Below, piece after piece: positions 8,346 to 18,852 of a DNA stretch of 64,000 nt. A program made the translations under genes and the position numbers. A model generated the notes under the pieces. The model searched no databases and was not told the origin of the DNA. It was given only the letters and a program-made list of their open reading frames with translations. The stretch comes from Ligilactobacillus faecis. Lineage in GTDB: Bacteria; Bacillota; Bacilli; Lactobacillales; Lactobacillaceae. The stretch is from contig NZ_CP123639.1 of NCBI RefSeq assembly GCF_029889745.1, positions 274,501-338,500 on the forward strand, given 5' to 3'. Position 1 is the first letter of the stretch. Each line of letters begins with the position of its first letter.

Positions 8346-11300
8346 TTAATGTAACAAATGATGCCCATCGCCAGCGGTAAAAGTTTCACCTTGCGAAGTT
8401 GTTGATTTCTTGCTTATGTTTCTACCACCTAGACCGCCGTGCCATAGAAATGTCCCAATACGTTGACCATTTACATCACCACGAGCCTCAAAAGATAACA
8501 TGTATCTACTCTCAGTTAAAGCATCTAGCGTATTGTAAGCTGCACCGTCTATCCAACCAGTTGTCGGAGCATCATTTGATCTAGCTTCTGAACTTGTTCT
8601 ATCAAGCAAGTTCGTTCCACCTATCATCAAATTATTAAAACGATCATTGACGTTATTTATTTCGTTTATTCGCAGCTGCATTCCATCTTTTAAAAACTTG
8701 AGATCCAAGCTTTGCGATTTCAAAGTATCGTCAACTTTAGAAAGTTGCTTGGTTGTATCCTCTGGGGCTTGAGTGTAATCAGTTGGCTTGTTACCTTTTT
8801 CAATTTTTACATGTCTAATATATGCATCATATCCAGCATTAAAATAGATGATATACGCTTTGTTAAGGCTGTTTATTTTGCCAGAAACACTATACCTTTT
8901 CCAATCTGAGGTTAAACTAGTCCCGGCTAACGGACCATCACTAGCCTCACTTTCGTTTTTTACAGTCTTAAACACGCCTGTTCCCTTGGCATCAAACGAT
9001 AACGTATAATCGTCGCCGACTTGCAGTTCTCCATTAGGAAAGGCGCCACCCCATCTAGTGTATATACCACCAAAGTATTGACTATTTAGATGTGCGACCT
9101 TAGTTTCGCCTTGCATTTCAAATGTAGGAGAAACGTTAAGCTGACCAATACCCGTCGGCCACGTAAAATCTAGTGATCCTTGTAGGTAGTTTCGACCACC
9201 CACTTTGAGCCCATTTATTCGATCATTGATCTTGCTGATCTCATTTATTCTTAGGGTCATACCGTCTTTAAGCAAGTTAAATTCAGTATTATACAACTGC
9301 AGTGTATTATTCACCGTTGTTAATTGTTCACTAAAGTCTTCAGGGGCAGGCGACCAGTCTGTTGGCTTATTGCCTTTTTCAAGCTTAACTTTGCTAAGTC
9401 TAAATGGAAGTTTCGCACCTTTTAGAGAACGCACCATGAAGATTATCGTATGAGTGTCAGGTTGCGTATGGATCACAATCTTTTTATCTCGTCGTCCCGG
9501 TGTATTTGGAAGTTGGGCCATATTAGTCCAATTATCTTTATAAACACTTGTTGTCTGTTTACATTCACGATCTTTAAACTCCCAAAAAATGAACCCTTGT
9601 TTATCAGGATGTTGTCCATCGGCGTAATTTAGATCAAAACTAAATACATAATCAGTATCTGGTTCAATATCGTATACGCGTTGCTCAATTTGTACGCAAT
9701 CTTTATCACCGACATTAAGCTCAACTGTGTCGCTGTTCCAGGTAATTCCGCCGAATGTTTCATACCACGCATCATGTAAATAACTAGAGCCCAACTGTGA
9801 TTGTTTTAATAAATTTCGACCACCAATATCCAAATTATTGATTTGATCACCGATCGTTGTAATATTAGCTTTCAGACTATCTGCCGTATGGGTAAATTCG
9901 CTAGTTCTGACGTATCCATTTAGATCAGTAGCTGTTAGTTTGCTACGCAATTCCTGTGCTGTACTTGCTCGAAAACTTTCAAAAACATCATTACCGACCT
10001 TACTCAGCATTTGCTGTTCGATCTCGTTAGCCTTAGTTTTTAAGCTAGCAATATCTCCTTTTGCACTGGAAAAATTTGCCGCTGCACTATCAGCTGTCAA
10101 TTTAACAGTTGCTAGCTGTCCTTTAGCATCTTTTAATTGAGCATTTACGCCCTCTAAGCCTGCACTAAATTCACTGATTCGACCGTCTAGTGTTGCATAT
10201 TGACCTTTGACCCCATTAACATCAGTCGTCAATTTTCCAACATTTGACGTTAAATTATCTGTGACTTTCGTTAGTGCGTTTAGATCACTATCAACTTGAT
10301 GCTTCATTTTTGTATAATTATCAGCCGTCTCTTGCGCCTTTTGGCTTGCATCAGCAATTTGTGCCGACATATCTGTTTGTACAGACATGAAGTCTTTGTA
10401 AATAGTATCAGCGGTCAAATGTGCATTCTCAGCTGAATGATATGCCTGATCAGCTTTTGAACGCGCTTCTTCTAAAGCTGTTTGTTGTTCTTCGATCTGT
10501 TTCTTGATCTCATCATTTGCTAAATCATTTCTTTTCCAAACGCCAGAGCCATCATCTTGTTTTTCATATACCCAAAGTTCTGTATCATTTCCGTTCTTTT
10601 TAAACCAGATATCATTTACTTTTGCATTTTCAGGTGGACTTGTGACCGTCGTCGGATAAATGACCGTCCCGTCAGGAGCATTTCGAACTTGTAGCTCTTT
10701 TATCGCCTGCATAACACTACCGCTCCAGCTGATCGCCTGTGCAGAGCTAGACGTCTGATCAGCTTTAGAAACAGCTGAAAGTCCGCCATTAAAATCAAGT
10801 GTATAGCTATTATTAGGGACAACAAACGAATTGCCTTGCTTATCCTTTAATCTAAGCCAGTCGCCCGCTTCGATAGCTGGATTTCCAAACCAGTTCAAAC
10901 TGAAAGGGTAGAAATTAAGATCTTTCAAACGTTCCCAAATATCATTAAGTCTTTCAACTGTCATGATGTTGTTTTCCAACTTGATCTGCGCACCGCTACT
11001 TGATCCTGCCTGATAGGTTTGCGTTGTTTCTGTTTTCTCTCCATCCCTAGTTTCAGTCGTGATCGTTGTTTGGCATTGAATACCCCCGATCTTATAAGTA
11101 GCCTCATTTTTAACTAGGCCTGCTTGTTCATATTGACTAGGATCTAGTGAATAATTTGGTTCTGCGATCGTTCTGATTGTAAATAAACCTTGCCGGTCAA
11201 AGAGTGCATAACCAACATATAATTGAGCGATCCATCCAAGCGCCTTGCGATAACTTTGGCCAGTGATAGGAGTAGGAAGGTCGGACTGCTTAGGTAATCT

Positions 11301-11774
11301 GGCTAAGTCACCAGTATTGACTTTAACACCGGCTTTAGCACATACCTCGGCGATCACATCCAACACTTTTGCGGGATAACTAAGAGATGATTCATATATC
11401 CCCTCAAGTCCACAAAATTGGTCACTTGCGCTAATAGTTGTCAGGTTATTATTTCGATCCATTTTGATCTCGTTTGAAATGACGAAAACACCCAAAGGTT
11501 CATAAACGTAGCCACTGGCTGTTTTGATCCCAATACTAGGTAAAACTTTCATTCCAAGTTTTAACCCTTCGACAAGATGCGAGAATTCAATCTGAACACT
11601 ATTTGAATATGTTGATCCAATAGCGAATGTCTCGCCAGTATATGCACCCGAATCATACTTTAAGCTATTGATATCTCGAGCGGTATACGTAGTTCCATTG
11701 ACAAGAACTTTAATATCTAATGTTCGTTGTGATGCACGCCAAGCATCTACTACCTCTTTTGCTTGTGTTAGCAC
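8346..11774 (-). pseudogene. Tail-associated hub/fibre protein, N-terminal part (Tal-like), frameshifted at its end
   Basis: 1,142 codons. The N-terminal 350 residues resemble a siphophage tail-hub (Tal/gp27-like) domain (MLTQAKEVVDAWRASQRTLD). A coiled-coil section follows (EEARSKADQAYHSAENAH), then repeated modules each made of a coiled-coil linker with LKDGMTLRINEI, a GG(R/T)N motif, a carbohydrate-binding-like beta domain, and KPTDWSPAPED. The frame breaks inside the last module at a T3 run (plus-strand 8356-8358). One extra T would restore the downstream frame. Confidence 0.82.
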
Positions 11775-11789
11775 CTATGATCACCTCCT

Positions 11790-12146
11790 CTATTGTTCAA
11801 TTAGATCAAAGGATAAACCTTTCCAAACTGGATAGGTATCAACAAAAGAATAGACTGGTGTAGTCCGATCACCAACATAAAATGTTCCTGATCGCATCTG
11901 CCCGTCTTGTGGATCTAAAAATTCAACACTAAAAAACTCATTCTTGACAGCATTTAAGATCTGTGCACATTCAGAAACTGTTAGAGCACCAAAAGTCAGA
12001 GTTATTTTTCTTTTAGTTGCAACTCGATCACGGTGCAACAACCCATGTGCGTCACGAGTTGCTTTAGCATCTATATCCTGAATTCCAACGCTCATAGTTT
12101 GTGGCGCCGGATCAACCACTGTCCCAGAAATTTTTAAATAATACAA
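11790..12146 (-). CDS. Tail protein, 118 aa (DUF6711-like, distal-tail position)
   Basis: 118 residues, beta-rich (MYYLKISGTVVDPAPQTMSV), placed between tape measure and the hub/fibre gene where the distal tail protein is encoded. The length is short for a classical Dit, so it may be the minimal baseplate adaptor. The DUF6711 assignment is from pattern memory. Confidence 0.6.
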   Translation of the reverse strand: MYYLKISGTVVDPAPQTMSVGIQDIDAKATRDAHGLLHRDRVATKRKITLTFGALTVSECAQILNAVKNEFFSVEFLDPQDGQMRSGTFYVGDRTTPVYSFVDTYPVWKGLSFDLIEQ

Positions 12147-12161
12147 TCACAAATTCACTCC

Positions 12162-15100
12162 TTATAAGATCAACATATTTTTGCCATTACGTTGATTGAT
12201 AGCATTTATACCTTTAATAGCGTGCGTTCCAAAAGATTCATCTCCAATTTGAACATGAACGTTTAAATCGGTAGATTGTGCATTGGTCTGGCCAGCTTGT
12301 TGCATTTGCAAGCCTTGCAAAATAGCATTGACTAAGTTTGTAGCTAACTCACTAAGGCCTCCGCTGACTTGCTTTTCATTAGTTGAAGAGTCTGATCCAT
12401 CAAAAATACTGCTACCAAGCGAACTTCCCGTAGTTATTGATGATGGCATCTGTAAACCACCACCAAAATTACGGTTCATGAACGTTATTGCCTCATTGAT
12501 CCGTTGCATTCCCAATTCACGATCACTCAAAGGCACGACCATCTCAGGTTTATTTCCTTCACCGATTTCATAGAAACCGTGTTTATTGATAAGTCCGCCA
12601 TTCTCATATCCATGACCATGTCCGATCACAGCTAACATATCAGAGCCATAGCGATGCTTAGCGTAATTAATAGCTGCTAACATATTATCGTAACCTTTCA
12701 TGATGTCGCCATGTCCCGGAAAAGCGTAGGCTCTAAATGTACCCGGTTTAGTCTGTAAGAGACCTGTTGCATTTCCTTCAGCTAAACCATCATCACCACC
12801 AATAGCCCGTTCATTACCACCAGATTCAGTATTGATCTGACGAACCCAAGCATCTACATAAGCCGAAGTCGTTGGTAAACCATTTTCTCGTAAAGCCTTT
12901 TTTACAGCTCCACGCCAACCTTCCGCTCCCGGGCCACTTTGATGAGTTGAACCTCCAAACTTTTGGATAACATCTTTAGCCCAGTTCATCATACCTTTCT
13001 TTTCCTCGTTGACTGCTCCTTTAGCGAATTTCAATGAAGCTTCGCCTAAGCCCCAGTCATAAGTAACAAATTTATTGACGATATAATCAACTAGTTTACC
13101 CGGATGAGCAATATCATCCATAACGTTTTCTAATTCATCGATCACACCGCCAACGAAGCTACTAACACCGCTAAAAATATTTCCTAGTCCACTGAAGTTA
13201 AGCCCACTAAGCGCTCTAGATATTCCGCTAAAATCAAAATTAAAGCTACCGATCCCACCAGCATACTTAGGAACCATACTAGATAGCTCATTAGCTGTGC
13301 TTGTGGCAGTTTTAACTTTGGTGCCAGCTGGCAAGTAAGTTAAAAAGTTGCGCTGTGCTGGAAATAGGCCTTGCTCACCATTTGGCAACTCGTAACTTTC
13401 GCGGTAGATATCACCAACTTGATCATTGACTAGAGCCAAACCACCGGGGTGATTTTCTGTCCCAGTTTCGTAAGAGTTCCAGTTAAAGAAGCCCCAATTA
13501 AGTGATCCACCTCCTAATTTGTTCAAGACCCAATCGATACCATCTTTGATCTTACCTGTAGCATTCTTTACCGGAGTTACAATAGCATCAACGACTTTTC
13601 CAACAGCACTTTTGATACTTTGCAACCCTTTAGTGATCCCACCGCCGATTGTATCGCCTAAGCCGCCAGCCCAATCGCTCAATGTTCTAGCAGTATTATG
13701 TCTAAAATCAGAGACCCAGCTACCTAATCGTTTACCTGCATTAATGGCTGAGCTATATGCATTACCCATGCCACGATCGACGTGACCACCTAGACCACCA
13801 GCCCAGCCTGAAATGCTACTATTAGCATCACTGAAGAAACTTCTTGTCCATTCTGATAATTTTCTACCAGCATTAGTGGAATTTGATCTTGAAGATTCAG
13901 AGCCGTTGTTGATATGATCGCCCAATCTTTCGGCCCAAGATCTTACAAGACCACTAGCAGAATCTCTAAAATCGGTCGTCCAGCTTTTGAGCTTGGAACC
14001 TGCATTTTGAGCTAGATGCTTACCTGTTTCAACACTGTTATTTACATTTCCACCGATCGAAGATGACCAATCATGAATTTTCTTTTTGGCATCAGTAATA
14101 AAACCTGTGGTCCAAGACTTGATCTTGTCACCAGCAGAAGTTGCAAATTTCTTGCCTTTATCTACATCTTTATTGATATTAGAACCAATATCAGAAGCCC
14201 ACTTAGACAAAGTTTTCTTAGTACCTGAAATAAAATCGGTAGACCACTTACCAAGGTTAGAACTAGCTTTCTGAACTTCCTTCTTTCCTTTGGTGATGTT
14301 GGTATTGATATCCTTACCAACTGATTTAGCCCAAGAGGTAAAGTTATCTAAGATCTCATGAGACTTAAAGCCAATAGCTTCAACCCAATCTTTAGGCTTT
14401 TTACCTTTACCGTACTTAGACCATCCATCACCAAACTTAGAAGCGCCAATACCGCCCCATTTACCGATAAAAGATCCAATTTGTTGACCAATGGCGGCTC
14501 CTAAAGGTCCACCGAAATAAAGTCCGATACCACCACCAATAGCACCACCGATACCTGAACCAAAGTTTTGAAATTTATCTTCTTTATTTTTAGCCTTGAT
14601 ACCTTTATAGATATCAATTCCGGAAGTTACAGCTATCATCGCTCCAGATAGTCCCGTCCCCAGCTTTTGCCCTAGCTTCATAGGCTCACCAGATTTAATG
14701 GACGAGCGTACGGACTTAAGGAAGTCAGTTTTGGCAAGATTACTATTTTGCCAACTCTTATTAACTTCTCCCCATAGGTTCTTAGCATTGGTGTAACCTG
14801 TTTTTATATTATCGAACGTTAGCTTAGTAAGTTCTTTGATTTTTGTAATCGGATGCTTACCGAAATCAATCACAACGCCTAAAAGATCATCAGCATATTT
14901 TGCCCCGGCTTTTAACTTATCAAACTTGAGCATTGTTAATATTTTAATAGTATCGATAAAGTTTTTGATACCAGAAATAACACTACCTGCTATCTTTATC
15001 CCGAATAAAGTAAGCAACGTTCCTGTCATCACCTTAACAGCCGTCTGATGTTTATCGACCCAATCAGATAGCCCTTCTAATGCTTTAGTCAATAATTTTA

Positions 15101-17981
15101 AAGACTCGATGATCACAAAACCTGCCACTTTGGCAAGTGGTTTTATGAAATCATCGAAGAGCCAACCTAAAACAGGCTTAGCGGCTTTAACGACACTATG
15201 AACTACCTTAAGAGCTGCCGCTAGTAAGTTAAAGAACTCGGGAATCAAGTCGGTGATCGCAAACTTGGCCAGTGGCAATAATACATTCTTATAGGCCCAC
15301 TCAATGCCGTCCCAGACATCTTTTGTGACTGGTCGGATAGATTTAAGCAAGTTATCGATCGATTGTAACAGTGGGGTAAAATCAAGTTTTTTGGTCCAGT
15401 TGGCTGTATAGTTAGCCATATCACTCAAAGCCCCAAGCATATCATCAACCATACCCAAAATAGTCTTAAAGATCGATGTACCAACATTACCGTGTTGCCA
15501 AGCTTTGTCGAACTGTCCCGCTAAATTACCAATAGTGTTTGAAATACCAGTAAATAATTCGATCAAATGTGCTGCGATCCGTTCGCCTGTACCATCATTC
15601 CACGCTTCTCTAAACGATGTAGCTATATGATGTATCAACTCAAGGACTCTATTCAATGAATCAAAAATAGATTGAATAAATCTTGTGCCACGATCACCTT
15701 GTTCCCATGCATTTGCAAATGCTCTAGCAATATCGCCAACGATGTTAAGCATGTCCGCCAATAACTGAAGCAAATTCTCAACGACTCTTTGCCCGGTCCC
15801 GTTATCCCAAACATGCATGAATGAGTTACCGACATCACCTAATAAACGCTTGATCTCAGCCCACGAATACTTAGCAGCATCGATCACAGCTTGACCTTTT
15901 TCATCCCAAGCTTTTTTCATCGGGTCAAAGATCTCGCCTAAAACTTTTTTAATCTTATCGACTGCATCGATCGCGCTTTGGTACCCTTCAAGTGGGACAT
16001 TCCAATCAATGCTAGGTTTATCACTGTCTAATGAAGTATCGTCTTGTGCTGGATCGTCAAAAATAGGTGTATCTTGCTTTTGCTGTGGGGTAAATTTTTC
16101 GAGCGGTTGAGCTTCAAATTTACTGTTATCTTTCGCTTTGTTATTATCAAGGACATTTAATTCATCAAACCCCATAAGTGAAGCTTGGAGTTCTTCGTTT
16201 GCTTTTTTAGTATCTTCGAAAGCCTTTTTCGCTTGTTCATTAGCGGCTTTGATCTTTTCATTTTCAGATGCAACTGCAGCTGCACCTTCACGGTTAGCTT
16301 GTGCGATCTGTTGGTTAGCTCTTCGCACAGCTTTGGCCTGCTCTGCTTGCTGTTTTTTCACTGCGTCACTAGCCTTATTTGCCGCCTTTGAAGTATCATT
16401 CATTGCTTGTACTTGTTCATACAGGCCTTTAGCACCACTTCGAGCATTTGATAAACTCATCCCTGTTAAAGCAGACGTAAATTGTGCGATCCACCCAGTA
16501 GCACGTTGTAAGGCGCTCATAAAAGCATTGACTGCAGGTAAAACATAACTATAGATCGGATAAAAAGCTGTCAATAGATTGACTTTGATCGCATTAAAAC
16601 TACTTGCAAATTGCTTATTTGTCATAAGCGCTGCACCCATTCCTTGGGCAAGCATCATGATCCCTTGATACAACAAAGTAAATACGATCAACTGACTGGC
16701 TAACATGCCCATTGCCATTTTGACGCCTTTTAGTCGTTCTCCTAGTAACGAAGCACTTGAACTGGCTTTGCGCATCGAAGAACCACCATCATTTCCGATA
16801 CGTTTAAACGATGATGAGAGCCCTGAAATAGTATTCTTCAGGCGATTAAATTTAGAGCTTGTCGTAGTTGCTGTGTTACCTTCTTTAGCCAGCTCTGTAT
16901 TGACTTTTGAAGTAACGGACTTGAGTTCTTCTCCTCTAGCGCTTACGTAACTATACGCTTTTGATAACTCATTATTTCGAGCGAGCAGTTGCGTATATTC
17001 TTTTTCTGCAGCTTTTAAATTAGTATTTTTACTTGAGGATCGTCCCATCATCTCATCAGTTTGGCGCAACTTTGCGATAGATCGTCTAACCTTTTCGATC
17101 TGTGCTTCATTTCGATCCATTTCATCTGCAATTTTTTCTAGAGATGTCGGAATTGTAGCAAACTCCTGCTTCATTTGTTGTGCAAGAGCTTTAGCTTGGT
17201 TTTGGAATCTTTCCATCTTAACTTGAGCATCAGCGATCTGATTATCTAATTTTAAAGCCTTAACTTGGCTTCCTTGTTTACTCATGTCAAGATCGTCTTT
17301 GCTAGCTGTTAAGGCTTGGATCTTTCGTTGCATCGAACGAGCCTGTTCCATTTTTTGTTCAATATGGGAGACTAATTCATCAACTTCCTTTTTAGCTCTA
17401 ATAGCTTCTTTTTGGATCTCATCATCGATTCCAAAATCAACTTCACGTTTAGGCATGTAAGGACGTAATTTTTCTTCTTCGGTCTGTACTTTAGGCGTTG
17501 TCTGGCTATTAGCCACTCTCTTGCTATCTGATTTAGGTTTAGGAATGTCACCAACACTTTCACGGGCTATTTTGGTTTGATTAGCGATGCGTTGTTGCAT
17601 ATTTGATGCTTCTTGCAATCTTGCTGTTAAACTATCCAGTCCTTTTTCCGAAGCATTAACAGCATCCCTTGAACTTTCAGCTTGCGTCCTATTACTTTCA
17701 AGGATCTTCTCTGTTGCTTTGTCCTGTACCTCGATCGTTTTTTGGATCGCTTTTTGTTTATCATTTTCAGCTTCACCACGTTTTTGGACTTCCTCTTTAG
17801 CTGCTTCTGATGATTTAGCCAAAGTTTCACCAAGCGCTTGCCGGATCCGATTCAAATTACCTTGGGTCTTCATTTGTAAATCGCCAGTTTTTTGTCCGAC
17901 CAACGCAACAAACTCGTCCATCTTTTGAATAACATCGCCATAGTTAGCTTTAAATCTTAACTCAAGTTCTTCAAGATTCAC
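12162..17981 (-). CDS. Tape measure protein with lytic transglycosylase (SLT) domain
   Basis: 1,939 residues; it sets tail length and probably aids DNA entry. The N-terminal third is coiled coil, and hydrophobic segments follow near residues 425-450 and 945-1040. A run of about six ~46-residue imperfect repeats (W(T/S)x2F, then W(A/S)x2(I/L)G; roughly 13,680-14,290) follows. A C-terminal SLT domain has the catalytic-glutamate motif NTESGGNERAI and GLLQTKPGTF, which would locally open peptidoglycan during infection. It overlaps the chaperone T gene by 11 bp. Confidence 0.93.
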   Translation of the reverse strand: MNLEELELRFKANYGDVIQKMDEFVALVGQKTGDLQMKTQGNLNRIRQALGETLAKSSEAAKEEVQKRGEAENDKQKAIQKTIEVQDKATEKILESNRTQAESSRDAVNASEKGLDSLTARLQEASNMQQRIANQTKIARESVGDIPKPKSDSKRVANSQTTPKVQTEEEKLRPYMPKREVDFGIDDEIQKEAIRAKKEVDELVSHIEQKMEQARSMQRKIQALTASKDDLDMSKQGSQVKALKLDNQIADAQVKMERFQNQAKALAQQMKQEFATIPTSLEKIADEMDRNEAQIEKVRRSIAKLRQTDEMMGRSSSKNTNLKAAEKEYTQLLARNNELSKAYSYVSARGEELKSVTSKVNTELAKEGNTATTTSSKFNRLKNTISGLSSSFKRIGNDGGSSMRKASSSASLLGERLKGVKMAMGMLASQLIVFTLLYQGIMMLAQGMGAALMTNKQFASSFNAIKVNLLTAFYPIYSYVLPAVNAFMSALQRATGWIAQFTSALTGMSLSNARSGAKGLYEQVQAMNDTSKAANKASDAVKKQQAEQAKAVRRANQQIAQANREGAAAVASENEKIKAANEQAKKAFEDTKKANEELQASLMGFDELNVLDNNKAKDNSKFEAQPLEKFTPQQKQDTPIFDDPAQDDTSLDSDKPSIDWNVPLEGYQSAIDAVDKIKKVLGEIFDPMKKAWDEKGQAVIDAAKYSWAEIKRLLGDVGNSFMHVWDNGTGQRVVENLLQLLADMLNIVGDIARAFANAWEQGDRGTRFIQSIFDSLNRVLELIHHIATSFREAWNDGTGERIAAHLIELFTGISNTIGNLAGQFDKAWQHGNVGTSIFKTILGMVDDMLGALSDMANYTANWTKKLDFTPLLQSIDNLLKSIRPVTKDVWDGIEWAYKNVLLPLAKFAITDLIPEFFNLLAAALKVVHSVVKAAKPVLGWLFDDFIKPLAKVAGFVIIESLKLLTKALEGLSDWVDKHQTAVKVMTGTLLTLFGIKIAGSVISGIKNFIDTIKILTMLKFDKLKAGAKYADDLLGVVIDFGKHPITKIKELTKLTFDNIKTGYTNAKNLWGEVNKSWQNSNLAKTDFLKSVRSSIKSGEPMKLGQKLGTGLSGAMIAVTSGIDIYKGIKAKNKEDKFQNFGSGIGGAIGGGIGLYFGGPLGAAIGQQIGSFIGKWGGIGASKFGDGWSKYGKGKKPKDWVEAIGFKSHEILDNFTSWAKSVGKDINTNITKGKKEVQKASSNLGKWSTDFISGTKKTLSKWASDIGSNINKDVDKGKKFATSAGDKIKSWTTGFITDAKKKIHDWSSSIGGNVNNSVETGKHLAQNAGSKLKSWTTDFRDSASGLVRSWAERLGDHINNGSESSRSNSTNAGRKLSEWTRSFFSDANSSISGWAGGLGGHVDRGMGNAYSSAINAGKRLGSWVSDFRHNTARTLSDWAGGLGDTIGGGITKGLQSIKSAVGKVVDAIVTPVKNATGKIKDGIDWVLNKLGGGSLNWGFFNWNSYETGTENHPGGLALVNDQVGDIYRESYELPNGEQGLFPAQRNFLTYLPAGTKVKTATSTANELSSMVPKYAGGIGSFNFDFSGISRALSGLNFSGLGNIFSGVSSFVGGVIDELENVMDDIAHPGKLVDYIVNKFVTYDWGLGEASLKFAKGAVNEEKKGMMNWAKDVIQKFGGSTHQSGPGAEGWRGAVKKALRENGLPTTSAYVDAWVRQINTESGGNERAIGGDDGLAEGNATGLLQTKPGTFRAYAFPGHGDIMKGYDNMLAAINYAKHRYGSDMLAVIGHGHGYENGGLINKHGFYEIGEGNKPEMVVPLSDRELGMQRINEAITFMNRNFGGGLQMPSSITTGSSLGSSIFDGSDSSTNEKQVSGGLSELATNLVNAILQGLQMQQAGQTNAQSTDLNVHVQIGDESFGTHAIKGINAINQRNGKNMLIL

Positions 17982-18468
17982 TCTTCACACCTCCTCCCGC
18001 TTTATCTGCATTAAATTGTTTGATCCGTTGTGCCTGTTGCATAAATAAAGCCTGATCTTTTTTCCACTCAGCTTCTTTGGTTGCTAATTTTTGATCAGCA
18101 TGTTCTTCTTTCACAAATGGATAAGCTTCTTCAACTTTTGGAAGTTTAGCTGGATCATTGACCGCAACAGCCATTAATTCACTTAATCTATGATCCATAT
18201 ACGCCTTAGCTCGCCATTCTTCTAAACGTCGCTTATTATTAGCTTCGATCTGAGTCATGATCTCTAATAGATCCATTTCCCAAAAGCGATCAGCATCGAT
18301 CCCAGCTTCAACTGCGACCGGGTATAATTCTTCAAAAAATTGAGAGACAGTAGTTAAGCCATTCTCTTCGTTTTTTATAGAAGTGCGTCTTCGGCTGGTT
18401 CTTCTGCTTCGAGCGACACCGATTCCGTATCTGTCTTCGAATTCTTGCCCGTCTTTTTCCCGAAAAAA
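17971..18468 (-). CDS. Tail assembly chaperone, gpT-like part expressed by -1 frameshift
   Basis: The frame is open from the slippery site at 18462-18468 to 17971. The stretch before the first internal Met (18276) encodes QFFEELYPVAVEAGIDADRF, a typical gpT-like segment, so the product is a fusion to the upstream gpG-like protein, not an independent gene. Fused length is about 270 residues. The chaperone pair keeps the tape measure soluble and recruits tail-tube subunits. Confidence 0.82.
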   Translation of the reverse strand, partial: FFREKDGQEFEDRYGIGVARSRRTSRRRTSIKNEENGLTTVSQFFEELYPVAVEAGIDADRFWEMDLLEIMTQIEANNKRRLEEWRAKAYMDHRLSELMAVAVNDPAKLPKVEEAYPFVKEEHADQKLATKEAEWKKDQALFMQQAQRIKQFNADKAGGGVKSES

Positions 18469-18782
18469 CCAGACGATTCTAGCAATTCCATCAACTCACT
18501 AAATAATTCCATCGTAGTATGCCCTTGATCTAAATATTTTTCAAAAGCTTCTACGATCTTTTTATCAGTAACGCCTGCAGTTTGGTTGGCACTTTGAAGT
18601 ACGATCAAAATCTCATTTACAGGCGGTAATTTGTTTCCGCCCTGACTATCCATGAATAAAGAGAGCATTGATTTACCTAAGCGCTTTTCAGCATTAAAGA
18701 CTTCACGTCCGCCTAGACGTAAGCTTAATTCAAGATCCCCAAATTGCATTTTTTTAGTTGCTTTTTTAATTGATGTTGCCAT
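18375..18782 (-). CDS. Tail assembly chaperone, gpG-like
   Basis: 135 residues (MATSIKKATKKMQFGDLELS) between the tail tube and tape measure genes, the position of lambda gpG. Codons 105-107 read GGT TTT TTC, giving the canonical slippery heptamer T TTT TTC. Most ribosomes end at 18375; some shift -1 and continue into the gpT-like frame. Confidence 0.85.
   Translation of the reverse strand: MATSIKKATKKMQFGDLELSLRLGGREVFNAEKRLGKSMLSLFMDSQGGNKLPPVNEILIVLQSANQTAGVTDKKIVEAFEKYLDQGHTTMELFSELMELLESSGFFGKKTGKNSKTDTESVSLEAEEPAEDALL
18462..18468 (-). promoter_or_regulatory. Programmed -1 ribosomal frameshift site (TTTTTTC)
   Basis: The heptamer sits in the X XXY YYZ register of the gpG frame (checked by codon count from the 18782 start). 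The -1 frame opens directly into the gpT coding sequence without a stop. Confidence 0.82.
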
Positions 18783-18818
18783 ATATAAAACTCCTTAATC
18801 TAATTTTTACTAAGAAAT

Positions 18819-18843
18819 AGATGCAGGACTCGAACCTACATCT
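18819..18843 (-). other. Intergenic hairpin mimicking a tRNA T-arm
   Basis: In the mRNA a 9-bp stem AGAUGUAGG/CCUGCAUCU closes the 7-nt loop UUCGAGU, identical in form to a T-arm (GG-UUCRANU-CC). It lies in the 70-bp gap between the tail tube and chaperone genes. No D-arm or anticodon arm is present, so it is not a tRNA. It could be an mRNA processing or stability element. Confidence 0.6.
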
Positions 18844-18852
18844 ACTTAAATG

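Noticed and set aside
8346-8370. Programmed frameshift explaining the fibre break
   Set aside because: The bases at the junction (CAT CAT TTG) do not form an X XXY YYZ heptamer, unlike the tail chaperone site; mutation or sequencing error is simpler.
16138-16548. 136-codon plus-strand frame inside the tape measure gene
   Set aside because: It is a mirror of a biased coiled-coil coding region, has no ribosome site and no promoter.
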